Positions 14,201 to 23,899 of a stretch of 64,000 nt of DNA are shown in pieces. Position 1 is the first letter of the stretch. Every line of letters begins with the position of its first letter. The position numbers and the translations under genes are program-made. The DNA is from Serilophus lunatus (Eukaryota; Chordata; Aves; Passeriformes; Eurylaimidae). A model generated the notes under the pieces. It searched no databases and was not told the origin of the DNA. It worked only from the letters and a program-made list of their open reading frames with translations. The stretch spans positions 62,001-126,000 of the forward strand of contig VXBA01003500.1 in assembly GCA_013399895.1 (NCBI GenBank). The letters run 5' to 3'.

Positions 14201-17200
14201 GGAAAACAGCAGGAAGTTCTTCATGGTATGGAGTTATGATCTTTCCTCTTTTGATAAGTCCACTTCACAAAGTCCATTTAACTCTTCTCCATGTCTCAGG
14301 TATTTTGTTTGTTTGGGTTTTTTTAAATTTTGACAAAGAATATAGAGTTTTACTATTTAAGTAAGTTTTTACCATTTATTGTAACTTCAATTTCTAACTT
14401 ATCACAAGTTCAGAAAGTATCTCCTTTCTTTTTTCTGATTCACTCACAGTCCTAAGTGCAGTCCACAGTTTCATCAAAATACTTGTTGTCTGGGTTAAAC
14501 TAGTTTGTTTCCAACTTCTACAACTTTTATTGTCCTGGAGTGCTTTGAATACTGGTATCAGGGAAATTAATATTTTCAATTACTCTGTTGTTTTTCTCCT
14601 TTCCTTAGTGTTTTGTTTGGGTTTTTTTGTTGATTGGTTGAGCTTTTTTCAAATTTTTTACTCTAACCTCTCTATTTTTTGTAAGTAACATGTTAGATTC
14701 CTAAAATCATTGCAGTAGTGAATGTAATATCTTGACTCTATAATGAATAATATAACTGCCCTACAAAGACTGACCAGCCTAGTTAATTGTGAGACCACAT
14801 CAACAGTCTACAAATGAGATAAAAAGGTGCACTGAGAACACCTTGTTAAGATGTAGTAACATTCATAAGCTTGCACAGAGTAATATTTTAATTAAAATAT
14901 TAATGAGGATTGATGGAAACATATTGGTAACATTTGAAGAAAGAACCCACCTGCTCAGGGAAAAGAAGGAAACAGAGGAAAAGCACCAGGAAACATGCCT
15001 GGAAAGAGTGGCTGATGTAACAAAAAAACCTTACTTCAACAATAGAACCTTGAGCTCATAAATGGTAACTCAAGGGAAAAACCTACCAGCTTTAATTCAT
15101 GTCTACTCTAGATGGAGTAGGTGAACTAAATTATCAATTTCCAGCATCTTAAGGCATTGGAAAGCCGAATTTCTAGATTATTACATGAAGGTTACATTGC
15201 TTGTTAGCTCAAGTGTTTAAGTTCTTTTTTCTTTCAGTTCAAAAATGTTAAATTTTGTAGTCCATCAATCCAACCATCTCAGAGCTGCTACTGGAGCTAG
15301 AAAACCTCAGAAGGGAAAAAAATATTAAAAACAAATTAATGTGGGAAGATGAGATAAATCAAGTAGTGAAGTCAAGAGTAAATTATCAAAAGATCTTTTA
15401 TCGAACATGAATAAGTTCTTCTACTTCAAGTGTAACCCATTAATTTTATTCCCCCCACTCCATCCCTTAGCATGATTGTAGTTCAAGCAGCATAATATAA
15501 AAATAGGCTTATTAAGATATGAAATGTGTTTAACTCTCATCATAAGCACCACAGTTCTTCAAAATGTAATTCAAAAATACATATAAATTAGTAGAGCACA
15601 AAAGCATTTGCCTTTGACAACAATTAAGGGAAAAAACACATTTATAATTGACAAATGATAAGCAAAAGGGAGCCAGAAAATAAAGGGCACGGGTTGGATT
15701 TGGCAGCCATTAACAGTACTGCTTTCATTTACCTTAAATGAGCTTCTGCAGCATTCCCTACAGAGTGATTCCATTTTTTTTTCCCCAAAAGACAAGATGT
15801 AGGCAATCCAGTGTGATTTAAAATAAATAAAGCAGGGTGATTTCTTGCATATCTGTATCTAAATTCTATAGGATACTGAGCTCTCCAGTCTTGAATTAAA
15901 AAGAACACAGAATGAGAAGCATACAACATATACTCAGCTTTAAGAGATTCCAGAGAGCTAGAAGCCTCGATTAAACAAAAGCTTAAACTGCTGTCTCAAC
16001 TGGTCAAAGAGAAGATGTGGAGCGCCTCACTGACACACACGACACATGAATCATTTTGCAGTGGCTTATTCCACAAGCAGACTTCATTTGGCTTATTCAT
16101 TTCTGCACAATCCTGTGCATCTCTCTCCTTTTTCCTCTCATGGAATAATTGTCGTATCACAAAGCACAAAAAGGTTCTTCGGGCCAAGGCCCCATGGTGC
16201 TTAAAGGAATATCCAAGGCACTGCCAATCCTGAAAGCAAGAATGTGAGCACATAAAGATACTATGACCAAAACACACCACAACCCGTCCAGACTTAGGGA
16301 AGTCAGCTGCAGTGGTCATCAGTCATTGACATAACTGGCACAAAGCTTTCAGTGTCTTCTGTGGACAGAACTTTTTGAGAGAGCAAAATAGCCAGGTAAA
16401 TTATAACACAGTCCTCATGACACGATCATTCTTTGATATCAGGAACCACAGGAATCCAAATTCTGTTTCTTAATTTATATGCAGCCTGATGAGGTAGGCA
16501 GAATTTTAATGCTAATTTACAATATCAAAACACTTCTGCAAATTTAGTATACTGAGCCCTGACTCCTACCTTCTACTTCATGTAATTCTGATCCTAAGGT
16601 ATCAGTTATGGTAATTTCATCCCTATTACAGAAACAAAACCAGAGCTTTAAGGAGGAAATATAAAAATTCCTATCAACCCAGAATTTGTGATCCCAGAAC
16701 ACTCCTGATGGACTACACCCACCTGCGTAAGGGAAGCTAGTTCAATGAGAGATTCAAAGGAAAGTACTGAACAAACAAATAACATTGAAACTACTAAAGC
16801 AAGAGCATTCAGGATTACACAGACTCTATAGCTGCTTTAGCAAGTTGTCAGGAAAATAGTTTCACTTAATATATAAATTAATACACTTAATGTGAAAGAA
16901 ATATACAGGCATATGGTATTTGCCTGTCTATGTATTCTCCTTAATGAGTACAGAGCCTATAAGAAAAGGTTCATTAGCAGAATTCCACAAGAGAAAGATC
17001 AGACTCTTCATCCTGCTCTTGGGGAAAAAAAGTCTTTGTAAATGATCAGTCTGATTGCCTGTTAAGAAAGTTTTCATTATTTATTTATTAGGCAGAAATG
17101 TCTGTGAATTTCACAAGTTAGCCAGAACTTCTGTGCTAGGTCTGTTCAGGCACAGATATAAGCTGTTCCTGAGCCACAAAAGGACAGAATCTAATAATTA

Positions 17201-17408
17201 TCAATGCAGTCTTTCACTCAAAGAGAAGAATTAAAGAATCTATTTGGGTGCACATGCATACACTCAGAAACATGCACAGTTTTGTGGAGAACAGGACATC
17301 CTCAACAAAGAGAGACAGGGAGAGCAGACACAATAAGGCCAAGTGTCGCAGGCTACAAGACAAAAATTGATGCTGTAGTATCACTACAGCGCTTCAGGTC
17401 ATGGCAAC
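8257..17408. other. Intergenic, no gene recognised; AT-rich block at 8270-8800
   Basis: No coding gene or recognisable transposon. The first 550 bp is strongly AT-rich and carries several TAATTA or TTAATT cores (near 8321, 8507, 8583 and 8682), which could be homeodomain-type sites in a conserved non-coding element. Base composition alone could also explain them. A 22-bp perfect palindrome lies at 14881-14902. Confidence 0.45.
14881..14902. repeat. 22-bp perfect AT palindrome
   Basis: TAATATTTTA followed by its mirror ATTAAAATATTA reads identically on both strands over 22 bases. It is made only of A and T. Confidence 0.9.
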
Positions 17409-17530
17409 GATCCAGTCTGGGGTTTCACCCATTCTGGATCCCAGCCCCAATACAGTCCAAATTTCCCCCCCCATTCTGGATCCTGATGCAGATCCAATCT
17501 GGGGTTTCCCCCATTCCAGATCCTGCCCCC
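17409..17530 (+). repeat. Degenerate tandem repeat, about 40-bp unit, three copies
   Basis: Three successive units share the order GATCCARTCTGGGGTTTC, then CCCATTCTGGATCC, then a C-rich end. They begin near 17409, 17453 and 17491. The middle copy is shorter and more diverged. The array does not resemble the LTR that starts about 370 bp to its right. Confidence 0.75.
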
Positions 17531-17904
17531 TCCAAGACACAGATGTAAGTTAGCTACACATGGGAGTTCAGCTGTGTCACTTGGCAACCGAAGCGTGGCT
17601 GAGATTGTTGGAGGGAAGGAGCCTGAGGCACAGCCCTGGCTGGCCCACAGAGAAGCTCCTCCCTCACACCGGCTGCCCTGCTGCACAAAGCGTGGCTTCA
17701 GTGGCACAGGCGTCCAAAAATCTGGGGCAGGACTAGAAACTGTACCCCAAATGTCTCATCTCCCACACAGGTGTACAAATCATCAAAGTTTTCTTGAACC
17801 AACAAGCATTTGAGTTTTTCACACCAGCCTCACCACTGCTCTCTGTAAGGGGGCAAACATTTTACAGCTGGGTCCACACTGCATTAGCACCTAAACCTCT
17901 GTAG

Positions 17905-18796
17905 TGCTTTAACCCGGGCTGGGTGCCAGGGGCCCACTGCAGCCACTCTCTCACTCCCCCTTGCCCAGCTATAGAGGGGAGAGAATATAACGAGAGGTTT
18001 CGTTATTCATGATAAGGACTACAGCAGATTCTTTCTTAATCACCATCACAGGCAAAACAAGACTCCATGTGGGAATAGTAGTTAAATTTATTACTAACAA
18101 GATCAGAGCTAAGAGTGAGAGACAATAAGAGACACCTTTTACCCCCCACCCCCTCCTTCTTACATCCAACCTGCTCTCCCGCAGCGGTCAAGGCAAAAGG
18201 CGAGGTGGGGGGGAGGTGTTGCTGTGGTCAGCTGCTGTTCTCAGCCGCTGCTTGGGAAGAGGAGTCCTTCCAGCCGCATTCCAAGGGGTCCATCCCTCAC
18301 AGGATACAGTTCCTCTCACAAACTGCTCCGGCGAGAGTCCATCCCATGGGCAGCAGCCCTTCACCCACAGCTGCCACATGGCTNNNNNNNNNNNNNNNNN
18401 NNNNNNNNNNNNNNNNNNNNNNNNNNNNNNNNNNNNNNNNNNNNNNNNNNNNNNNNNNNNNNNNNNNNNNNNNNNNNNNNNNNNNNNNNNNNNNNNNNNN
18501 NNNNNNNNNNNNNNNNNNNNNNNNNNNNNNNNNNNNNNNNNNNNNNNNNNNNNNNNNNNNNNNNNNNNNNNNNNNNNNNNNNNNNNNNNNNNNNNNNNNN
18601 NNNNNNNNNNNNNNNNNNNNNNNNNNNNNNNNNNNNNNNNNNNNNNNNNNNNNNNNNNNNNNNNNNNNNNNNNNNNNNNNNNNNNNNNNNNNNNNNNNNN
18701 NNNNNNNNNNNNNNNNNNNNNNNNNTTCTGAAGCCCTCCCCCCAGCCCCCCCCCCCACTGCCACCAAAACCTGGCCACAGAAAAACCAATACAACC
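17905..18796 (-). mobile_element. Avian endogenous retrovirus LTR (minus orientation), interrupted by an assembly gap
   Basis: The left edge (TTAACCCGGGCTGGGTGCCA, then a CTCTCACTCCCCCTTGCCCA stretch and a GGGGAGAGAATATAACGA block) and the segment AATTTATTACTAACAAGATC match, from memory, a common avian ERV LTR family read in antisense. After the gap, GCCACCAAAACCTGGCCACA and AAAACCAATACAAC correspond to the opposite end of the same LTR. The middle contains imperfect GC-rich units of the type CTGCTCCGGCGAGAGTCCATCCCATGG. No gag, pol or env sequence is visible, so it is probably a solo LTR. The edges are approximate. Confidence 0.75.
18384..18725. other. Assembly gap (342 N)
   Basis: A run of N inside the GC-rich LTR. 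Open frames that cross it are artefacts. The true missing length cannot be known from the sequence. Confidence 0.99.
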
Positions 18797-20739
18797 TCTG
18801 AAAATGATGACTGAACCCTTGGGCCAAAGGAATTGTTTTAAGAACTAGAGAATATTGTGTTTCACCCTGGTAGCAAAAGAAAATCTGTTAATATGATCCT
18901 TAAGTAGTCATATATTATCAGTGGGCTGAAAAAGCCTATAAATTCACCCAGAAAGACACTGAGCTCTACTTAGATGGAGAAATCCATTTTAGTTCTTGCT
19001 GGATTTTTATGGAAGCTGAAGGATGAATTTTCCTTGGGGACTGGAATTAGACTACTGTAATACTTTTCTTAGCTCTCCTAAATACTTTTCAAGATAATTT
19101 TTTTTACGCCTTAATGGAATTTAAACTGTATTTATAAATAATTTTTACTTTCTTTGATATAAAATGAATATATAAACAAGCATTTCTCTATTAGCAACAT
19201 ATCTATTTGAAGTCAGCATTTCTTAACTTTTATGCTGTCATCTATAGTCAGCAGGGGCAGAACCTGGCACTGTATTGGCTAAGTTTGTGCCTGACATTCC
19301 TTACAACAACTGCAAACATGAATTACTGAGCTGCTGTAATTCAGCCGAAGTGCCTCTATAAGATTCATTAAACCACTATAACTACCACAGTTCTGATGCC
19401 TGTGTGAGGTTTTCCAATGAAAAATGAGACCGTTTCCTCCTGAAGATCCTTCCATAGCCTTGATTTTAGTGTGTGGCGCAGGGCTATAACCATTTACAAC
19501 CAACTACAATACAATCTTTAGATTAACAAGGGAATTTGGATAAATTTAATTTTTGCTTAGGTTGACTAATATTTGGATATTAAGGTATATTTGGTTTACT
19601 CAAAGTGCATAGATATTTTCAGTAGGCACATTGAGCGTAGTTATATAGAAAAAAAAGTCAATGCAAGGGAGATTAAGAAAGGTCTTATATGCAGTGCCAA
19701 GTAACATGGTATCTATATGCCACAGTGTATACAGTACACATATTCTTTGAATAGGAACATCTTTATATTTACTGGTATACATCAACTTCCCTGGAGTTCC
19801 TAAGGCTCGCATGCACTGGCCACAAAAAAACTCAACTATTGTCCCAGCACCAGCTCTAGCTGTGCCAATGCAAGGCCAGGGAAGAGAAGGCAGAACACTT
19901 GCAGTGCCCGGGAAGTACCTGATGCTCTTGTGCCATGACCTCCTGCTGCCTTCAGCTGGAACAGGCTGGGACAGAAGGGTGACGGTGCCAGCCATGAATC
20001 TGAAGACCACCACGTGTCAGGGTGCAATTTTCCTCCCACTAAAACTCCAGAATATTGCAGCACAAGAAAACACACTCACCTTTCTTCTTCTCACCCACCT
20101 GTTTCCAACAAGGTTAAGGGAAGATGGTAATTTTCCCTGTGACAGCTCTCTCACGTGATTTCTGGGATAATACCCTGTTGCTACACAATGTCTCCAGTGA
20201 CCAAGACCAGGCAGCACCTGGATATCACAGTCATTAATTATCAGGGTAATTAATTGTTAGCAAAGTTATTTATCAATATCATTAACTGTCTTGGCAATGG
20301 ACGAATGAGATTGCACATACAGAAGTCAAGTTGGTGATTTCCTCATGAATCTCTGCTCCAGAGTCATGACAAACAACCTGATCACTTAGTCCAGCTGACT
20401 TTGGGAATGTTGTAATGCTCAGTCAGAGTACCCAAGCACCTGTTGAAGTCCTCCACTCTCTGCTTGTGGGTTTTCAAGGCTTTTTTCAAACTCTGCTCCA
20501 TTTGCCTCTTTAACAGCCTGGGCTACACTACCTCCTAATCTGCCATCCCTACACCCGCTTTTATTTTGCTCTTTGTAAAACAGCACCAGCTGCTGCCTTT
20601 CAGGTGAATAGGATTCTCACAACTTTTGCTTTTTTGTCCTAATCGGCCAGGCAGTTGGTGCAGCCAAATTAACTTGCTCAAACACCTGAAGATCTCATTT
20701 AACTCTTCCAGAAAAACTTTTGCCCATCTCTGGATGTAG
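18797..20739. other. Intergenic, no gene recognised
   Basis: AT-rich at first, then a moderately GC-rich stretch at about 19800-20220 with overlapping short open frames on both strands. None resembles a known protein, and there are no flanking splice sites or in-frame continuation. Confidence 0.5.
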
Positions 20740-21062
20740 TACAGTTTGAGTTGGAAGGGACCTTAAAGATCATCTAGTTCCAACCCTCTGCCATGGACAG
20801 GAACACCTTGCACTAGACCAGGTTGATCAGACCCCATCCAACCTGACCTTGAACACTTTCAGGGATGGGGCATCCATAGCTTCTCTAGAAAACTTGTTTG
20901 AGTGCCTCACCACGCTCATAATGAAGATTTTTTTCTAATATCCAATATAAACCTCATCTCTTCCAGTTTGAAGCCAATCCCCCTTGTTGCTGTCAGTACC
21001 TGCCCTTTCAAAAGGTCTTCACCGTCTTTGCACATTCCCTCAGATACCGTTTGCAGCACAAG
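20740..21062 (-). mobile_element. CR1 LINE 3' end
   Basis: Starts with TTTGAGTTGGAAGGGACCTT, then AAAGATCATCTAGTTCCAAC, and continues through AGACCCCATCCAACCTGACC. This is the reverse complement of the conserved 3' terminal region of avian CR1 elements. It is about 320 bp long and 5'-truncated, as is usual for the family. Confidence 0.9.
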
Positions 21063-22052
21063 GAAACACAAACTCAACAAAGACTGAGAACCAATTCCTG
21101 ATTTTGAGCTTACGGCTATACCAATGGGAATGGAAACCCTCGGGTGCAGCAGACTGGAAATGAAACAGAGTCTTTAGGGGCTGGGGGAATTAACTGCTTC
21201 ACTATGTGCTGCTAAATAAATTAAAAACCACCTCACATAAAAACCCCAACATAAAACTTGTTAAGTTTTAAAAATCTTCTGGCACATGAAGACAAATTAG
21301 TCTCAGCTAAAAAAACCTCCCAAACTAAATTACAGCTGCCATCCAAATATCCTGTTGGTAATGACTTCGTTCACTGAAATGTTACATATACTACTTCTAT
21401 TTATAAATCTGCATTTCAGATGAAAAAGTGCAAAGTAAGGTCTAGCAAATTAGATATTAAAGATTTTGCTACTGACTGCAGCCTCTGTTGCCTTAGACAA
21501 GGACATTATTTGCCTTAGCAGGCAGAAAAACAATGTTTAAAGGCTCTTATTGTGCCAGGACAGCTACATTAAGATAACTGTAAAAATAATTGTAGATTCA
21601 CAACATCAATTTGCGTAAAAATTTTCAGAAACATTTCTATATCCTTAATTTGGTTTGCAGTGTTACGTAAAGAACAGGGCTTAAGTCAAGGAATATGGAT
21701 TGACAATATTAAAGTCTTGCAATTTTAGAAATTAGCCTATTATGCTACATCTATGTTAGCAAATATTTTAGGAACAGATCAAGTGGCTGCTGAGCTCCTC
21801 ATACTGCTATTACATGTGGTTTGGGTGGTATACTGTGGATTAGAGGCAGACATCTACGTTGAAGATTTATGAGATGTGCATGGGAAGCCCTTGCAGTGAA
21901 CAGAGGGCATATATGGAAATATTGGGGGTCTAAGTAAAACACAACAAGAGACATCTAGAGTGCTTTTGGAGAAGAGACTCTTATTTATTCCCACCTCTAA
22001 AGGATCTACATTTTTTTGTCCCAAAACTGCTCTGGGAACTGAGATGGCACAT
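21063..22052. other. Intergenic, no gene recognised
   Basis: AT-rich spacer between a CR1 copy and a GC-rich LTR candidate. It contains no recognisable coding exon, RNA gene or repeat. Confidence 0.5.
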
Positions 22053-23346
22053 TGTTGTGGGTTAGCTGAGGCTGGGAAAACTTTTTCTGTTTAACCCAGT
22101 TTAAAAAAAAAGAGATTTTTTCCTTCCCTGCTCCCTCCCTGCCTCTGCCCCTCTGCTCCCCCACCCTGTTTCCCCTTGGTTCATGTGTGTTTTCTTCTTT
22201 GGGGAAGGTGAGGGCTGGGTGGGGGGTGGTAGAGGAGACCATGATCTTGCAGTGCACACTGCCCCCCAGGAATGCCTGGGAATGCTGGGGGGATCAGGAT
22301 TGCCAGGAAAGGGAGATTTGCTGCGGCGCCTGGTCCCAGCACGGTGTCTCTCTGGATTCCATGCGTCCATCACTGCGGGTTTTTCTCGGGTGTGGCAGAC
22401 GGGTTGCCATGGCTCTCAAAGGCGGTGCCAGTTCCGGGCAGGTGGCCATGGCTAGGGTGGCAGGCCATTGTCTGGGGGGTCCCAGTCACTCTGGATGCTG
22501 GCTCGGTTTTCGGCGATGTCCCAGTTTGCCGCCTGGCTGAGGGGCGGCGGCACTGGGCGCGGCACCGTGAGAGGGACGGTGGCAGTGGGATCCCAGCTGG
22601 TCCTGTCAGGGTCCCGGCCCGGCGGAGCTGGGCTGCATGGCACCTCCAGCTGTGGCAGAAAGCAGCACTGGGGGAGCGGGTGTGGCGGAGGCTGGACTGG
22701 TGGTCACATAGTGGGCATTCCCTGCACCAGTCAGGCGGTGAGCGTGCTCGCTCCTGTCCGTTGGCCACTGCATTGTGGGCGCCCACTGGCCCTTGCCCAT
22801 AGACTGCCATTGCAGCCTGGCAGTAGAGGTGGCGAGGTGAGTGTGGTGCAGGATGGGGTGTACAAAATGTGCACTGGTGGCAGAGGTGGGCGAGCATGCT
22901 CCAGTCCGTCGGTCAGTAACCCACCAGCGGTTGCACAGCAGCGTTTCCTGAGCTGCCCACGCTGGCGCAGCTATGGGCTGCAGCCCCAGCAGTGGGGTGG
23001 CAGTGTGTGGCTGCGCCATGTTGGCTTCAGCGCAGTGTGGTGGAGAGACCCGGGCTGTGCTCTGCATTGTTTTTTAGTGAACCTTTTTCCACATGGCAAA
23101 GGCAAGGCTGGACCCCCCCAGACGAGGGCATCGGTGTGGCTGGCAATAGCGGCGGGGGCTGTGCTCGGTGGCTGCGATGGTGGCAGCGTGGTGGTGGAAC
23201 GTGACACCCGACATGTTTTTCAGCTGGTGGGGCCCGGAGGTGGAGTTGGGGCAGAGCTGGGGGGGTGGGGTGGCACTAGAAAGACCAATGGGGATTCAGC
23301 AAGGAGCGAGTCCGCCCCTTTTTGGGAGGGACTGGAGGAGGCGCAC

Positions 23347-23383
23347 GGGGCGGAGATTCAGAGAGAGTCGGAGGTCTATATGA
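23347..23383 (+). promoter_or_regulatory. Putative LTR core promoter: GC box plus TATA-like site
   Basis: GGGGCGG at 23347-23353 (Sp1-type GC box) is followed 22 bp downstream by CTATATGA at 23376-23383, on the same strand as the poly(A) signal at 23824. The position fits the U3/R junction of the proposed LTR. Activity is not shown. Confidence 0.4.
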
Positions 23384-23823
23384 TCAGAGAATTCCTCCGT
23401 TTTTCTCTCTCTTTCACGCCTGGCAGTTCATTGGAGAAAGATTGGTGTCGGTGCTCAGGTTTTCCAGTGTCCGCCAGGTTGGAAATCGCCACGTGCTCTG
23501 CTGGTCGTCCCTTTGCTCCGGTAGTGTGTTTCCAGAGACTAGCCAGTTACATACTAACAGGCACACACCTTCTGTCTATCATCGTGGCTGCCCCCAGGGC
23601 CATCAGTCCCCCCCCACCATCTACCTCAGATCAACCACACCTTCGGACATTGAAACGGGGAATAAGTTTCTTTTTTGTTTTATTTGTTGTCTGGTGGGTG
23701 TTGGGATTGGTGTGCGTGTATCTAGTGGGTCGTTTTGGGTTTTTGGGAAGTGATCATTGGGTTCTTTTCTGTGGGTTTTTGGTATTTTAATATTTTTAAG
23801 GGGTTTTTTTTCCTACCTCATAT

Positions 23824-23829
23824 AATAAA
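23824..23829 (+). terminator. Putative LTR polyadenylation signal AATAAA
   Basis: AATAAA lies about 70 bp before the proposed 3' end of the LTR and about 440 bp after its TATA-like site. This is the expected U3-R-U5 arrangement. Confidence 0.5.
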
Positions 23830-23899
23830 TTCTTATTTCTTTAATACACCTATATCCATAATTTATTAACCAATTATTTGTCCACCAAACCTGGACACA

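Larger units (their letters stand above)
22053..23899 (+). mobile_element. Probable long GC-rich solo LTR of an endogenous retrovirus
   Basis: The segment begins TGTTGTGGGTTAGCTGAGGC and ends CCTGGACACA, giving the 5'-TG...CA-3' termini of an LTR. The flanking pentamers CACAT (22048-22052) and CACAG (23900-23904) match at 4 of 5 positions and could be a target-site duplication. Internal order fits U3-R-U5: a GC-rich, CpG-containing U3 (about 22300-23350), a GC box, a TATA-like CTATATGA, then AATAAA at 23824-23829 near the right end. The base composition contrasts sharply with both AT-rich flanks. No retroviral protein is visible. Boundaries and family are inferred; a CpG-rich promoter of an unrelated transcript is the alternative. 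Confidence 0.55.

Noticed and set aside
18115..18827. Open frames of 140-230 codons on both strands
   Set aside because: They are open only because they run through the N gap. The known parts are antisense LTR sequence.
19600..20217. Open frames of up to 137 codons on both strands
   Set aside because: A moderately GC-rich patch gives simultaneous open frames on both strands. No domain, signal peptide or exon structure is recognisable.
22468..23790. 440-codon open reading frame on the plus strand
   Set aside because: It lies wholly in the GC-rich LTR candidate, where stop codons are rare in every frame and long open frames exist on the opposite strand too. The translation is low-complexity (G, W, R, C-rich) with no recognised domain.
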